Shown here one piece after another: positions 6,864 to 14,050 of a DNA stretch of 22,762 nucleotides. The notes beneath the pieces were generated by a model, which saw only the letters and a list, made by a program, of their open reading frames with translations, did not search any database and was not told the DNA's origin. Positions within the stretch are counted from its first letter, which is position 1. Each line of letters begins with the position of its first letter. Origin of the DNA: Bdellovibrionales bacterium (GTDB taxonomy: Bacteria; Bdellovibrionota; UBA2428). Location: assembly GCA_018266335.1 (NCBI GenBank), contig JAFEAR010000208.1:1-22762 (forward strand). Reading direction: 5' to 3'. A program made the translations under genes and the position numbers.

Positions 6864-7372
6864 TGCTCGGTCTCCACGGGGGCCGGCGAGCTAGCAGCAG
6901 TCGGATTCACCACGCATTTTAAAAGCTCAGCGATACGGTATTGATCGGAATTGCCACGCACGTCTGTAAACCCATTCGACTTAGAGACAAGCAATTCCAT
7001 TTTTGATTTTCCGGGATAACTGCCGCCCACATTTGTCACGCGAATCAAATAGGCGCCATCCGGAAACTGACTAGCGTCGACTGCTTGAATCCCTACTTTG
7101 GCGCGGCGTTGGTTCTCGCGCAGGATCTGCGCCTTGGTGACTTCTTGAATTTGACTTGTTTTATACGTCATCTGAATACGAGCATCTCCGTTGCGGGCAC
7201 TCCAATCAAAGATAAGCGGAGCTTTGGGCGTGAGCCGCGAGCCCGTCATGTGTAAACCATCGGCATCGGGCGTCGACACGCAATTCACTTTTTGAATGCT
7301 GTCCGGATTAAATTTAGCCGCCTGAGCCGAAGCAACCGAGATAAACGATAAAGCTAATAAAACAAGTTTCAT
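6860..7372 (-). CDS. Small secreted protein of unknown function
   Basis: A 170-residue protein with a signal peptide (1-18, ending A-S-A-Q-A before A-K-F). The mature part has two cysteines, C31 and another in L-L-K-C near residue 157, which could pair; it is polar and not recognised. The start is chosen by a perfect GGAGG six bases before the ATG at 7372; an in-frame ATG at 7387 has a poorer site and would put five Arg-rich residues ahead of the signal peptide. The TAA overlaps the stop of the BON gene by two bases in a tail-to-tail arrangement. Probably periplasmic. Confidence 0.7.
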   Translation of the reverse strand: MKLVLLALSFISVASAQAAKFNPDSIQKVNCVSTPDADGLHMTGSRLTPKAPLIFDWSARNGDARIQMTYKTSQIQEVTKAQILRENQRRAKVGIQAVDASQFPDGAYLIRVTNVGGSYPGKSKMELLVSKSNGFTDVRGNSDQYRIAELLKCVVNPTAASSPAPVETEH

Positions 7373-7438
7373 GCGAGCCCTCCGCATGCAAGTCTACCTA
7401 AATTGTATAGCTTAGGCGAGCCTGCTACAAGAAAAGCC

Positions 7439-8017
7439 ATGATTCGGCTTGCGGACGCACTTTACCTGCTCATTTTTATTCTGCACCTGATGATCGTTTT
7501 GGGCCTCATCGGTCGAGGCAATCGTTTGGGCACGGCTAAGGGTGACCGCAGTCACGACCGCCACTACCGCGCTTCAGGCCTTCTTTTTGCCTACCTTATG
7601 GTCTTCGGTTCGCAAGCCTACGGCTTTGTCCACGCTTGGGGGCAAGAGCCCAATCACGCCATGTTGTGGACGGGCTCCATCGTGTTTTTCCTAGGTCTAG
7701 GACTGCGCTTATGGTCGGTTCGAACTCTGGGCAACTTTTTCACCATGGAAATTGGCATTCGTGATGGCCAGAGCATCATTCAAATCGGGCCCTACGCGCG
7801 CGTGCGGCACCCCAGCTACACCGGATACTTATTGATTCTAGCCGGCATGGGTCTCGCCTATGAATCGGCACTAGCTTTCGCTGTCCCCCTTACGGGCGCA
7901 GCATTGTTTTTCCGGGCACGCATGCGCGACGAAGAAAAAATGCTCCTCGCTCATTTCGGCGAAACGTACGGCCAATACATGCAGCGTACAAAACGACTCT
8001 TACCCTTTATTTACTAG
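7439..8017 (+). CDS. Isoprenylcysteine methyltransferase family membrane protein
   Basis: A 192-residue integral membrane protein with about four or five hydrophobic segments (roughly 5-24, 48-66, 76-92, 127-142 and 145-160). The diagnostic motif G-P-Y-A-R-V-R-H-P-S-Y-T-G (117-129) and the C-terminal E-E-x-x-L-x-x-x-F-G-x-x-Y-x-x-Y (165-180) are those of the ICMT/PEMT fold, which binds S-adenosylmethionine at the membrane. Bacterial members have mostly unknown substrates; prenylated proteins are unlikely, and lipids or small molecules are more so. Start: ATG at 7439 over a TTG at 7403; the ribosome site is poor. The end overlaps the convergent SDR gene by 11 bases. Confidence 0.85.
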   Translation: MIRLADALYLLIFILHLMIVLGLIGRGNRLGTAKGDRSHDRHYRASGLLFAYLMVFGSQAYGFVHAWGQEPNHAMLWTGSIVFFLGLGLRLWSVRTLGNFFTMEIGIRDGQSIIQIGPYARVRHPSYTGYLLILAGMGLAYESALAFAVPLTGAALFFRARMRDEEKMLLAHFGETYGQYMQRTKRLLPFIY

Positions 8018-8957
8018 AGCGAAGATCGCCGCGGAGCGATTGGAGCGCTTCCACCGTGGTGACCGACGGCTTAAATCCGAAGTCACGACGAAATGCCGCA
8101 TCCGAGATAATCGTCGGATAGCGAAAATAGTCCATAAGGTGTTTCGGAAACAAAATCCGAAAGCGCGCCAGCAAACCAATCATAGGATAGGCAACAAAGT
8201 GTGGAACGGACCAGGCCTTCGATCCGGCCAAACGAATTGCATCTGAATAGGCAATCGCACCCTCGCCCGCCACGTTGTAAATGCCCGAGCGCTCCGATGC
8301 CATCGCAAGCTCTACCGCCGTAGCGACATCGTTCTCGTGGATAAACTGCAGCATGGGGTCGTAACCCATAAGTACTGGGCTCGTTTCGGCCCGCAAAATC
8401 TGCGTAATACGGTTATTAATGCGCGACCCAATGATATTGGCCGGACGAAGAATCACCGTACGCATGCGACGGTACTGATGCAAAAACACGCGTGAGACGT
8501 GATCGAGTTCGATGGCGTCCATCAATTCCGGAAAAATCTGACTGGCGCGCAAGGGATCCGTTTCGGAAATATGAATATGGTTGTGCTGGTGCGCGCCGTA
8601 GACGTGAAAAGTGCTCATCACTACGACTTTTTGCACGCCGTACTTCAACGCTGCTTCCAGCAGGCTCTGCGTTCCCAGCACGTTCACCCGGTAGCGCTGG
8701 CTACGGCTCACCTCGTTCGAGGCCACCGAAAGACGACCCAAATGCAGTAGTGCCTGAAATGAGTTACGCCGAAAAACATCGATCATCTTGCGATTCAGAT
8801 AGTCAACGCGCAAGAATTCTCCGGGGAAAGGACGGCCCGGCGACTCATCGCGAGTGTCTACGCCCACCAGTCGAAATCGCCCGTGTAGGCGTTCCGCGAC
8901 CAAACTCGAAAGTCCTCCAGCAGCTCCGGTGATAAGGATGGACGGCAACTCGCTCAA
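8007..8957 (-). CDS. Extended SDR epimerase/dehydratase-like protein, active site altered
   Basis: A 316-residue protein with the Rossmann start I-L-I-T-G-A-A-G-G (7-15), D34 for the adenosine ribose, L-H-L-G (71-74), S-T-F-H-V-Y-G (115-121), R-P-A-N-I-I-G (171-177) and F-I-H-E-N-D-V-A (205-212), all typical of extended SDRs near UDP-glucose 4-epimerase. The catalytic Y-x-x-x-K expected around 144-152 is missing; the segment reads E-L-M-D-A-I-E-L-D. Some bacterial SDR subgroups are known to lose the tetrad, so it may bind NAD(P) without classical redox chemistry. The start is a TTG whose bases overlap the acyltransferase TGA (TTGA), with GGGGAG upstream, implying coupling. Its substrate may be a lipid, given its neighbour, but this is inference. 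Confidence 0.85.
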   Translation of the reverse strand: MSELPSILITGAAGGLSSLVAERLHGRFRLVGVDTRDESPGRPFPGEFLRVDYLNRKMIDVFRRNSFQALLHLGRLSVASNEVSRSQRYRVNVLGTQSLLEAALKYGVQKVVVMSTFHVYGAHQHNHIHISETDPLRASQIFPELMDAIELDHVSRVFLHQYRRMRTVILRPANIIGSRINNRITQILRAETSPVLMGYDPMLQFIHENDVATAVELAMASERSGIYNVAGEGAIAYSDAIRLAGSKAWSVPHFVAYPMIGLLARFRILFPKHLMDYFRYPTIISDAAFRRDFGFKPSVTTVEALQSLRGDLRSSK

Positions 8958-9847
8958 AACTCGCTCCCCTGCCTGCCCACGTTAAAAATTCGATCGCCAC
9001 GTAAGCGCAGCCCTTCGTCGATTTCGCGACTGAGGGCTGTCTTCACCTGTTTAATGAGTTCCTCGACTTCTTCATCGGAGGCGTCGGGATCTAGATCAAA
9101 TTTAAGCGGCGTCCCAAAGCGTAAACTCACCCGCGTCGGTAACGGGATGGCGCCCAGCGGTCCCAAAAGAGGAAAAGTTGGAGTCACAGGAAAGTACGGA
9201 AACTTGAACAGTTTAGCGAGAAACTTGAAATCAAAAATAGAAGGATACATTTCTTCCGAGCCAATAACGGCCACCGGCACAATGGGAGCACCTGTCTCCA
9301 AAGCCAGGCGCATAAAACCTGTGCCAAAACGCTGCAACTGGTAGCGCTTAGCGAAGGGCTTACCGCTGCCTCTTACTCCCTCTGGAAAGGCAAGCACGCA
9401 TTCGTCGCGCTCCAAAAGATCGCGGCAATTGCGATGATCCCCCACCATTAAACCACAGCGTATAAAGAGTGTGCTAATGAACGGCAACGAAGGAAACCAA
9501 CGCTCCACCATTCCCCGCGCGATGCGCGCCGGATGAGCGTCGAGAGCTAGCGCCGTGAGAATGAGCATGCCATCGAAGGGCAACTGCCCGCCGTGGTTCG
9601 CCACCACCAACACTCGCCCCGTGGGCATGTTTTCAATGCCACTCACTTCAGCTTTGAAGTAATCACGGTATAGAAACTTAGCAAGGGGCAGTGCACGTTT
9701 AAAAGTTTCCGGATGAAAACCCCAATCATCAAAGCCAGCTGAATTTAAATTTTTGGGGGCTTCGTCGATGCGCTGAATTTCTTCTGGAGTTAAGGAAAGA
9801 CTCGGCCGGGAGCGCAGCAGCGCCTCTAACCACGCGGCAAAGTCCAT
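8954..9847 (-). CDS. Lysophospholipid acyltransferase family protein
   Basis: A 297-residue protein of the PlsC-like acyltransferase superfamily. Motif I is N-H-G-G-Q-L-P-F-D (84-92), with six residues between His and Asp instead of the four in PlsC. Other landmarks are R-C-G-L-M-V-G (130-136), F-P-E-G (154-157) and I-V-P-V-A-V-I-G (189-196). This spacing suggests the MGAT-like LPLAT branch. It would transfer acyl groups to a glycerolipid or other alcohol at the inner face of the membrane. There is no clear transmembrane helix. The ATG lies four bases after the cyclic-nucleotide-domain gene's stop, and its own stop overlaps the SDR start, so the genes form an operon-like block. Confidence 0.85.
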   Translation of the reverse strand: MDFAAWLEALLRSRPSLSLTPEEIQRIDEAPKNLNSAGFDDWGFHPETFKRALPLAKFLYRDYFKAEVSGIENMPTGRVLVVANHGGQLPFDGMLILTALALDAHPARIARGMVERWFPSLPFISTLFIRCGLMVGDHRNCRDLLERDECVLAFPEGVRGSGKPFAKRYQLQRFGTGFMRLALETGAPIVPVAVIGSEEMYPSIFDFKFLAKLFKFPYFPVTPTFPLLGPLGAIPLPTRVSLRFGTPLKFDLDPDASDEEVEELIKQVKTALSREIDEGLRLRGDRIFNVGRQGSEF

Positions 9848-9851
9848 GACA

Positions 9852-10334
9852 TCAAACGCTACGCAAGCGGAGCGACTTAATGCCCGCCAAATCTTCGGTC
9901 GTCTTACGAATTCGACCAGCTAGAGAACGTGAAACGTTCTTATAGAAATGGAGTCCAAGCTGAGGGGAATCATTGAGAATCTTTTCGAACACGCCAAAAG
10001 GAATTTCTACAATTGTGGTCGTCTCAAGGGCTTCTGCACTCGCCGAGCGTTTCTCAGGCGCCAGCCCCTTCCCAACCAACAAGGCCATCTCACCAAAATG
10101 CGAATTGGTGCCAATATTAGAAACGGACTGCCCATCACCATCACGCCCGGATTTTTGAATACCCACCGTTCCAGCCGTTACCACGAAGAAGGAATTCGAA
10201 GCTTCTCCTTCGGTGAAAAGCAACTCTCCTGCCGTTAGGTTCTTCGTGAAGGAACTCGAAATTAATTTTTGCAGGTCCGCATCGGACCAGCCTTCGAACA
10301 GCGAACAGTTTTTCAGGGATTGAAGCGCGCTCAT
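9852..10334 (-). CDS. Stand-alone cyclic-nucleotide-binding domain protein
   Basis: A 160-residue protein that is almost entirely one CRP/PKA-type cNMP-binding domain. The phosphate-binding cassette is F-G-E-M-A-L-L (80-86), then R96-S-A after an eight-residue insertion (V-G-K-G-L-A-P-E). The Glu and Arg that hold the ribose and phosphate are present, so ligand binding is plausible. There is no helix-turn-helix, so unlike Crp it cannot bind DNA itself; it may regulate a partner, possibly the acyltransferase encoded four bases downstream. The ATG at 10334 has no clear Shine-Dalgarno but an AT-rich lead. It follows the exonuclease gene by 48 bases. Confidence 0.85.
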   Translation of the reverse strand: MSALQSLKNCSLFEGWSDADLQKLISSSFTKNLTAGELLFTEGEASNSFFVVTAGTVGIQKSGRDGDGQSVSNIGTNSHFGEMALLVGKGLAPEKRSASAEALETTTIVEIPFGVFEKILNDSPQLGLHFYKNVSRSLAGRIRKTTEDLAGIKSLRLRSV

Positions 10335-10382
10335 AAATATAAATTACCGCACGGAAGCCCCAACTCGTAGCTGAAGACAGGC

Positions 10383-10886
10383 TCAAAAAGTTGACGGGCT
10401 TACTCCCTGCGCCAAAACCACAATTTGAGCGCAGGCGCGGGCGTCAGACAGGGCTTCATGATGTTGCAACGGGATATTCAACGCCTTACAGACCGCCGGC
10501 AAGTTGGTGGGGTACATTTTCCAAGTCTTGCGGGCTAACTGCACCGTGCAAACAAAGGGCGTGGACGGTGGCAAAAAACCATGGCTCGTGCAGCAGGCCT
10601 TCAGCACCCGGCTATCGAAAGAAGCGTTGTGCGCGGCTAAAAAATCGATGCCCTCAAAAAGATGCGAAATGCTCGGCCAAAGCTCGCCAAAAGTTGGCGC
10701 CGAACTCACGTGGTCCCAAGTGAGGCCGTGAATTTCCGTAAACATCACTTTTTCGCGCGGCGGACGAATAAGACAAACTTCCTCGTGGATAATTTTTCCG
10801 TTCTCTACGAGCACGAGACCAATGGAGCAAGCACTGTCTGCCTGATAATCCGCTGTCTCAAAATCGATCGCCAGGAAGCGCGCCAT
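10383..10886 (-). CDS. DEDDh 3'-5' exonuclease (DnaQ-like)
   Basis: A 167-residue protein with the four acidic residues and histidine of DEDDh exonucleases: D8 and E10 (A-I-D-F-E-T), D91 (H-N-A-S-F-D), H143 and D148 (H-E-A-L-S-D). This group includes the proofreading subunit DnaQ and several small single-domain repair or RNA-processing nucleases; this short form lacks DnaQ's C-terminal polymerase-binding tail, so a stand-alone exonuclease is more likely. It removes nucleotides from 3' ends with two metal ions. It is first in a four-gene minus-strand block and divergent from the amidase gene across only 27 bases. Confidence 0.85.
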   Translation of the reverse strand: MARFLAIDFETADYQADSACSIGLVLVENGKIIHEEVCLIRPPREKVMFTEIHGLTWDHVSSAPTFGELWPSISHLFEGIDFLAAHNASFDSRVLKACCTSHGFLPPSTPFVCTVQLARKTWKMYPTNLPAVCKALNIPLQHHEALSDARACAQIVVLAQGVSPSTF

Positions 10887-10893
10887 AGACGAA

Positions 10894-10907
10894 CTATGCT
10901 AGCATAG
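10894..10907. promoter_or_regulatory. Perfect 14-base palindrome between divergent genes
   Basis: CTATGCTAGCATAG is its own reverse complement and sits in the 27-base gap between the exonuclease and amidase starts. It contains TATGCT on both strands, each a passable -10 hexamer placed 7-13 bases before its gene. No -35 could be assigned. It may be an operator, overlapping -10 elements, or both. Confidence 0.4.
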
Positions 10908-10913
10908 CCGCCC

Positions 10914-12305
10914 ATGCGTCGCCCTCTACCAATGCTTATTTTAGCCCTGGGACTGGCCTTCTTGGGCCTAGTCTTGCGCCTACGGTATCACGACTACCGA
11001 CACCCCCGCCCCGGCCCGGAAACTTTCGTCAAAACACAGAAAGTTTTGGCCGCCGCCGGTCTGCCCGAGGAAGCCGATCCCGCTCCGTTCGTGCATAGTT
11101 TTTCGCATCGCCAAACGCTCGAGGGGTGGCTGCACACACTGCAAATAATTGATCCCAAGAAACATCTCGAGGCTCTCACAATCACCACCCCCCAGAACGT
11201 AACTTTTTTTAGGGATCCCTACTTCAAACAGCAACCCGACTTCAGCATTGATTTTGCAAGTTCCGAGTCTGAAGTTCTGGCCAATCCGACCGCATTCCAT
11301 CGGCGTCTTCTGACCGCCGCCAAGAACCCGCGCACGCTCCCGCTCCGTGGAATTAAAATTGCTCTCGACCCCGGACACATGGGAAGCCCACTCTGGGACG
11401 AGCGAGCCGAGCGCAGCACCATCGACGGCAAAGGGGGCTACCTTAGCGAGGGTCAGCTGGCCCTCCAAACGGCATTGCTCCTCGAAAAACGACTCACCAT
11501 ACTTGGCGCCCAGGTCATGCTCACTCGCCGCCATCTGGCGCCCGTCACATCGCTCAGCTGGGAAAACATTGATCTTGCTGCCGAGGCCCGCTCTGCCTTG
11601 CGCGACAACTCCTTCACCGAAGATTTTCGCCGCTTTCTCAACTCACTTCGCTTCGACGCTCCGCTGCTGCCCCAAATCCAATCTAGCGATTACTTGCAGA
11701 GTTTGCAGACCGAAAAGCGGCGCTGGCGCTACTTCGGTATTCAATACGACCTCGCCGCGCGCGCCGAGCTCATTCAAACGTTTGCGCCCGACCTCACCCT
11801 TATTATTCATTTCGACGCTTCCGACGAGGCCAGACCACCCGGTACCGTGAACACGAATGGCTACGACGCCACTAAAGGTTACATCGTGGGCGGAGCGGCC
11901 CTCGAAGAACTTGCAACCAGAAACCAGCGAGCGCTCCTCGCAGCCAGAGTTATGGACCCCGCCAGCTGGAAAGCCTCGCGCCATTTAACCCAAGCCGTGG
12001 TGCGGAGTCTGCACGACACACTCCGCATTCCTTACGATCCCCTCGGCAAGGGCACCGAAGACACCGTTCGACTGGGCGATGGCGTTTTTGCCCGCAATCT
12101 GCGCCTCTCGAGCCTGCTTCACTCTTCGGCTGTGAGTTATTTAGAGTGTTTGTATCAGGACGACCCACAAGAATTTGCTCAGCTACTCCGACCCGACTTC
12201 AGCATGAACATCGACGGACAACCCTACGCCTACTCGCAGCGTTTGGTGCAAGTAGCCCAAGCTCTCGAGCAAGGAATCATCGATTTTGTTCGGACCTATC
12301 CGTGA
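10914..12305 (+). CDS. N-acetylmuramoyl-L-alanine amidase, amidase_3 type
   Basis: A 463-residue protein with an N-terminal membrane anchor (about 5-22), so the catalytic part lies in the periplasm. The Amidase_3 fold shows as I-A-L-D-P-G-H (149-155, zinc ligand H155), E179 (L-S-E-G-Q), I-I-H-F-D-A-S (297-303, zinc ligand H299) and Y-L-E (E411, probable catalytic glutamate). It should cleave the bond between muramic acid and the stem peptide. The gap E179-H299 is 120 residues, well above the usual, with an insertion around 205-285; in some amidases inserts regulate access. The gene overlaps the next (GTGA), suggesting coupling. Role in division, growth or murein remodelling is inferred. Confidence 0.85.
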   Translation: MRRPLPMLILALGLAFLGLVLRLRYHDYRHPRPGPETFVKTQKVLAAAGLPEEADPAPFVHSFSHRQTLEGWLHTLQIIDPKKHLEALTITTPQNVTFFRDPYFKQQPDFSIDFASSESEVLANPTAFHRRLLTAAKNPRTLPLRGIKIALDPGHMGSPLWDERAERSTIDGKGGYLSEGQLALQTALLLEKRLTILGAQVMLTRRHLAPVTSLSWENIDLAAEARSALRDNSFTEDFRRFLNSLRFDAPLLPQIQSSDYLQSLQTEKRRWRYFGIQYDLAARAELIQTFAPDLTLIIHFDASDEARPPGTVNTNGYDATKGYIVGGAALEELATRNQRALLAARVMDPASWKASRHLTQAVVRSLHDTLRIPYDPLGKGTEDTVRLGDGVFARNLRLSSLLHSSAVSYLECLYQDDPQEFAQLLRPDFSMNIDGQPYAYSQRLVQVAQALEQGIIDFVRTYP

Positions 12306-12877
12306 AAGCCTACGTGTATTCTCCCGGTTTAAAAATTCGTCCAGCGCGGATGGGCGATGCCCGCGCCCTCGCCGAGGTTCACACCCTCAGCTGGTGGACT
12401 AGCTATCGCGGGATTATTGCAGACTCGTTTCTGAAGGGCCGCACCGTAGAAAAGCGTTTGGCCATGTGGATGGCCACGATTTCCGAAGTGGAAGCAGGCA
12501 CAACTCGCAAAGCCCTGCGCGTGGCCGACCACCCCGAACGCGGAGTCGTGGGTTTCGCGATTGGAGTGCCCGAACGCTCTCAATCCCCCCACGCCGATGC
12601 CGAACTCGGAGCGATCTACCTACTCCAAGATTTTCAACGCAACGGCATTGGCCAGGCCCTACTCCTAGATGTTGCCCTCGAACTCCAAAAATTCGGTTTT
12701 AAAAATTTGCTCTGCTGGGCCCTCGAAAAAAATCCGGCACGCAAATTTTACGAGCAACTCGGAGGACGGCCATTGCCCGAAACCAAAACGGTCGACTTTG
12801 GCGGCGAACTACACCAAGAGATTGGCTACGTATGGTCGCTCGACGAACTCGTTGCGCGCCTTAGTCAATCGCCATAA
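12302..12877 (+). CDS. GNAT family N-acetyltransferase
   Basis: A 191-residue protein with the GNAT fold: K-I-R-P-A-R-M-G-D-A (11-20) at the first strand, the acetyl-CoA pyrophosphate loop Q-R-N-G-I-G (112-117) after a hydrophobic strand, and N-P-A-R-K-F-Y-E-Q-L-G (144-154). It transfers acetyl from acetyl-CoA to an amine of unknown identity. I chose GTG at 12302 because it overlaps the amidase stop (GTGA) and keeps the whole domain; no good Shine-Dalgarno is present. The frame is open upstream, but that part lies within the amidase gene. Its stop abuts the convergent ahpD stop with no gap. Confidence 0.85.
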   Translation: MKAYVYSPGLKIRPARMGDARALAEVHTLSWWTSYRGIIADSFLKGRTVEKRLAMWMATISEVEAGTTRKALRVADHPERGVVGFAIGVPERSQSPHADAELGAIYLLQDFQRNGIGQALLLDVALELQKFGFKNLLCWALEKNPARKFYEQLGGRPLPETKTVDFGGELHQEIGYVWSLDELVARLSQSP

Positions 12878-13411
12878 CTAAGGGGCCAACGCAGCCAAGC
12901 CCCTCACCACCGCCGCCATGCGGGCCAAATCGTGGACGGCTTCCGCGGTGACACCCGCATCGCGCAAAACCTTTTCGTGGGAGCGAATGCAATTTTCGCA
13001 GCCATTCAACACGCTCACGGCAAAGGCGAGCATTTCGAAGCGTTCTTTACCCAGCACCGGCTTAGCCAGCGCCGTCATGCGTAAACCCGTCGTACGGTAA
13101 TCGTCGTCCTTCGCGATCATATGGCGAAAGCGATAGTACGTGTTGAGCATGCCCATAATGGCCGCACTCTCCTTCGCCTCACGGATCGACTCCGCCGCCA
13201 TTCCGTTCGCCGCAAGTTCCTGCTCGGCAAATTGCGCGAGCGCCTTATGCCCAACGCTCGTGGCGGTGGCCAATAGCGCGAGCGGAGCCTCCTCGGCCTT
13301 GAGCGCGCTCTCCGTTAACAATCGCTTTAAATTCAGCGATAAATCGCGGGCGACCGCCGTTTGCGGCTCGCCCAACAGTTGTTCCAGTTTTTCTATCGAT
13401 GTAATTCCCAT
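12878..13411 (-). CDS. ahpD: Alkyl hydroperoxidase AhpD
   Basis: A 177-residue protein, the usual length of AhpD, with the active-site C-E-N-C (138-141) followed by H145 and preceded by E126, matching the catalytic set (Cys, Cys, His, Glu) described for Mycobacterium tuberculosis AhpD. It acts in the cytoplasm as the disulfide reductase that regenerates AhpC, with weak peroxidase activity of its own. The ATG at 13411 has AAGGAG at 7 bases; an upstream in-frame start at 13462 would overlap ahpC. It follows ahpC by 11 bases and surely shares its transcript, probably under OxyR. Confidence 0.92.
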   Translation of the reverse strand: MGITSIEKLEQLLGEPQTAVARDLSLNLKRLLTESALKAEEAPLALLATATSVGHKALAQFAEQELAANGMAAESIREAKESAAIMGMLNTYYRFRHMIAKDDDYRTTGLRMTALAKPVLGKERFEMLAFAVSVLNGCENCIRSHEKVLRDAGVTAEAVHDLARMAAVVRGLAALAP

Positions 13412-13422
13412 AAAAATTCTCC

Positions 13423-13962
13423 TTACAAAGTAGCTTGGCCCTTTTGCCAGTTGCACGGGCACAGCTCGTCCGTTTGCAGTGCATCCAGAGTGCGCAACAC
13501 TTCCTTCACGTTGCGGCCCACATTCAGGTCATTCACGCTGACCCAGCGAATAATTCCATCCGGATCCACAATGAAGGTCGCCCGCAAAGGAACTTTTTCG
13601 GTCGGATGCAGAACACCGAGAGCGGTGCTGAGGTCCTTCTTATTGTCGGCGAGCATGGGGAAGCCCAGGTCCTTCAAATCCGGGTGGTTCTGGCGCCAGG
13701 CTAAATGCACAAACTGACTATCCGTGCTGGCTCCGTAGAGGTCGGCGTCCCGCTCTTTGAACGACTTCAATTCACGGTTGAATTCCGCAATTTCCGTGGG
13801 ACAAACGAAGGTGAAGTCCATGGGCCAAAAGAACACCACGGACCAGCGTCCCTTCATTTTGTCCCGGTCAATCGTGACGAATTCTTTGCCTTTCTCGAGC
13901 GACGCCACGGCGGGCACCGAAAAGGCCGGAAATTCTTCTCCAATGTTGATTAAACGATTCAT
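13423..13962 (-). CDS. ahpC: Peroxiredoxin AhpC
   Basis: A 179-residue thioredoxin-fold peroxidase. The peroxidatic cysteine is C54 in F-T-F-V-C-P-T-E, and resolving candidates C168 and C170 lie in E-L-C-P-C-N-W. The three-cysteine arrangement resembles the M. tuberculosis-type AhpC that pairs with AhpD rather than AhpF; no AhpF is seen. It reduces hydrogen peroxide and organic hydroperoxides. AGGAG lies about 11 bases before the ATG at 13962. Divergent from oxyR across an AT-rich 88-base region, so peroxide-inducible control is likely. Confidence 0.93.
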   Translation of the reverse strand: MNRLINIGEEFPAFSVPAVASLEKGKEFVTIDRDKMKGRWSVVFFWPMDFTFVCPTEIAEFNRELKSFKERDADLYGASTDSQFVHLAWRQNHPDLKDLGFPMLADNKKDLSTALGVLHPTEKVPLRATFIVDPDGIIRWVSVNDLNVGRNVKEVLRTLDALQTDELCPCNWQKGQATL

Positions 13963-14050
13963 AAATCTTTGATCTCCTTTAGTAAGAGGATCGTCGCTTT
14001 CTATAAATCAGTAAAATCGATTAATAATATGATATAAATAGGAATAGCTT
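13963..14050. promoter_or_regulatory. ahpC-oxyR divergent promoter region
   Basis: This 88-base gap is strikingly AT-rich from about 14000 to 14047. It contains CTAT (14001-14004), ATAG (14038-14041 and 14044-14047), a small palindrome AATCGATT (14015-14022) and a TATAAA hexamer (14033-14038) close to the oxyR start. ATAG/CTAT elements are the building blocks of classical OxyR sites, but I cannot fit the full four-element spacing. OxyR binding here is inferred from gene order. Confidence 0.55.
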
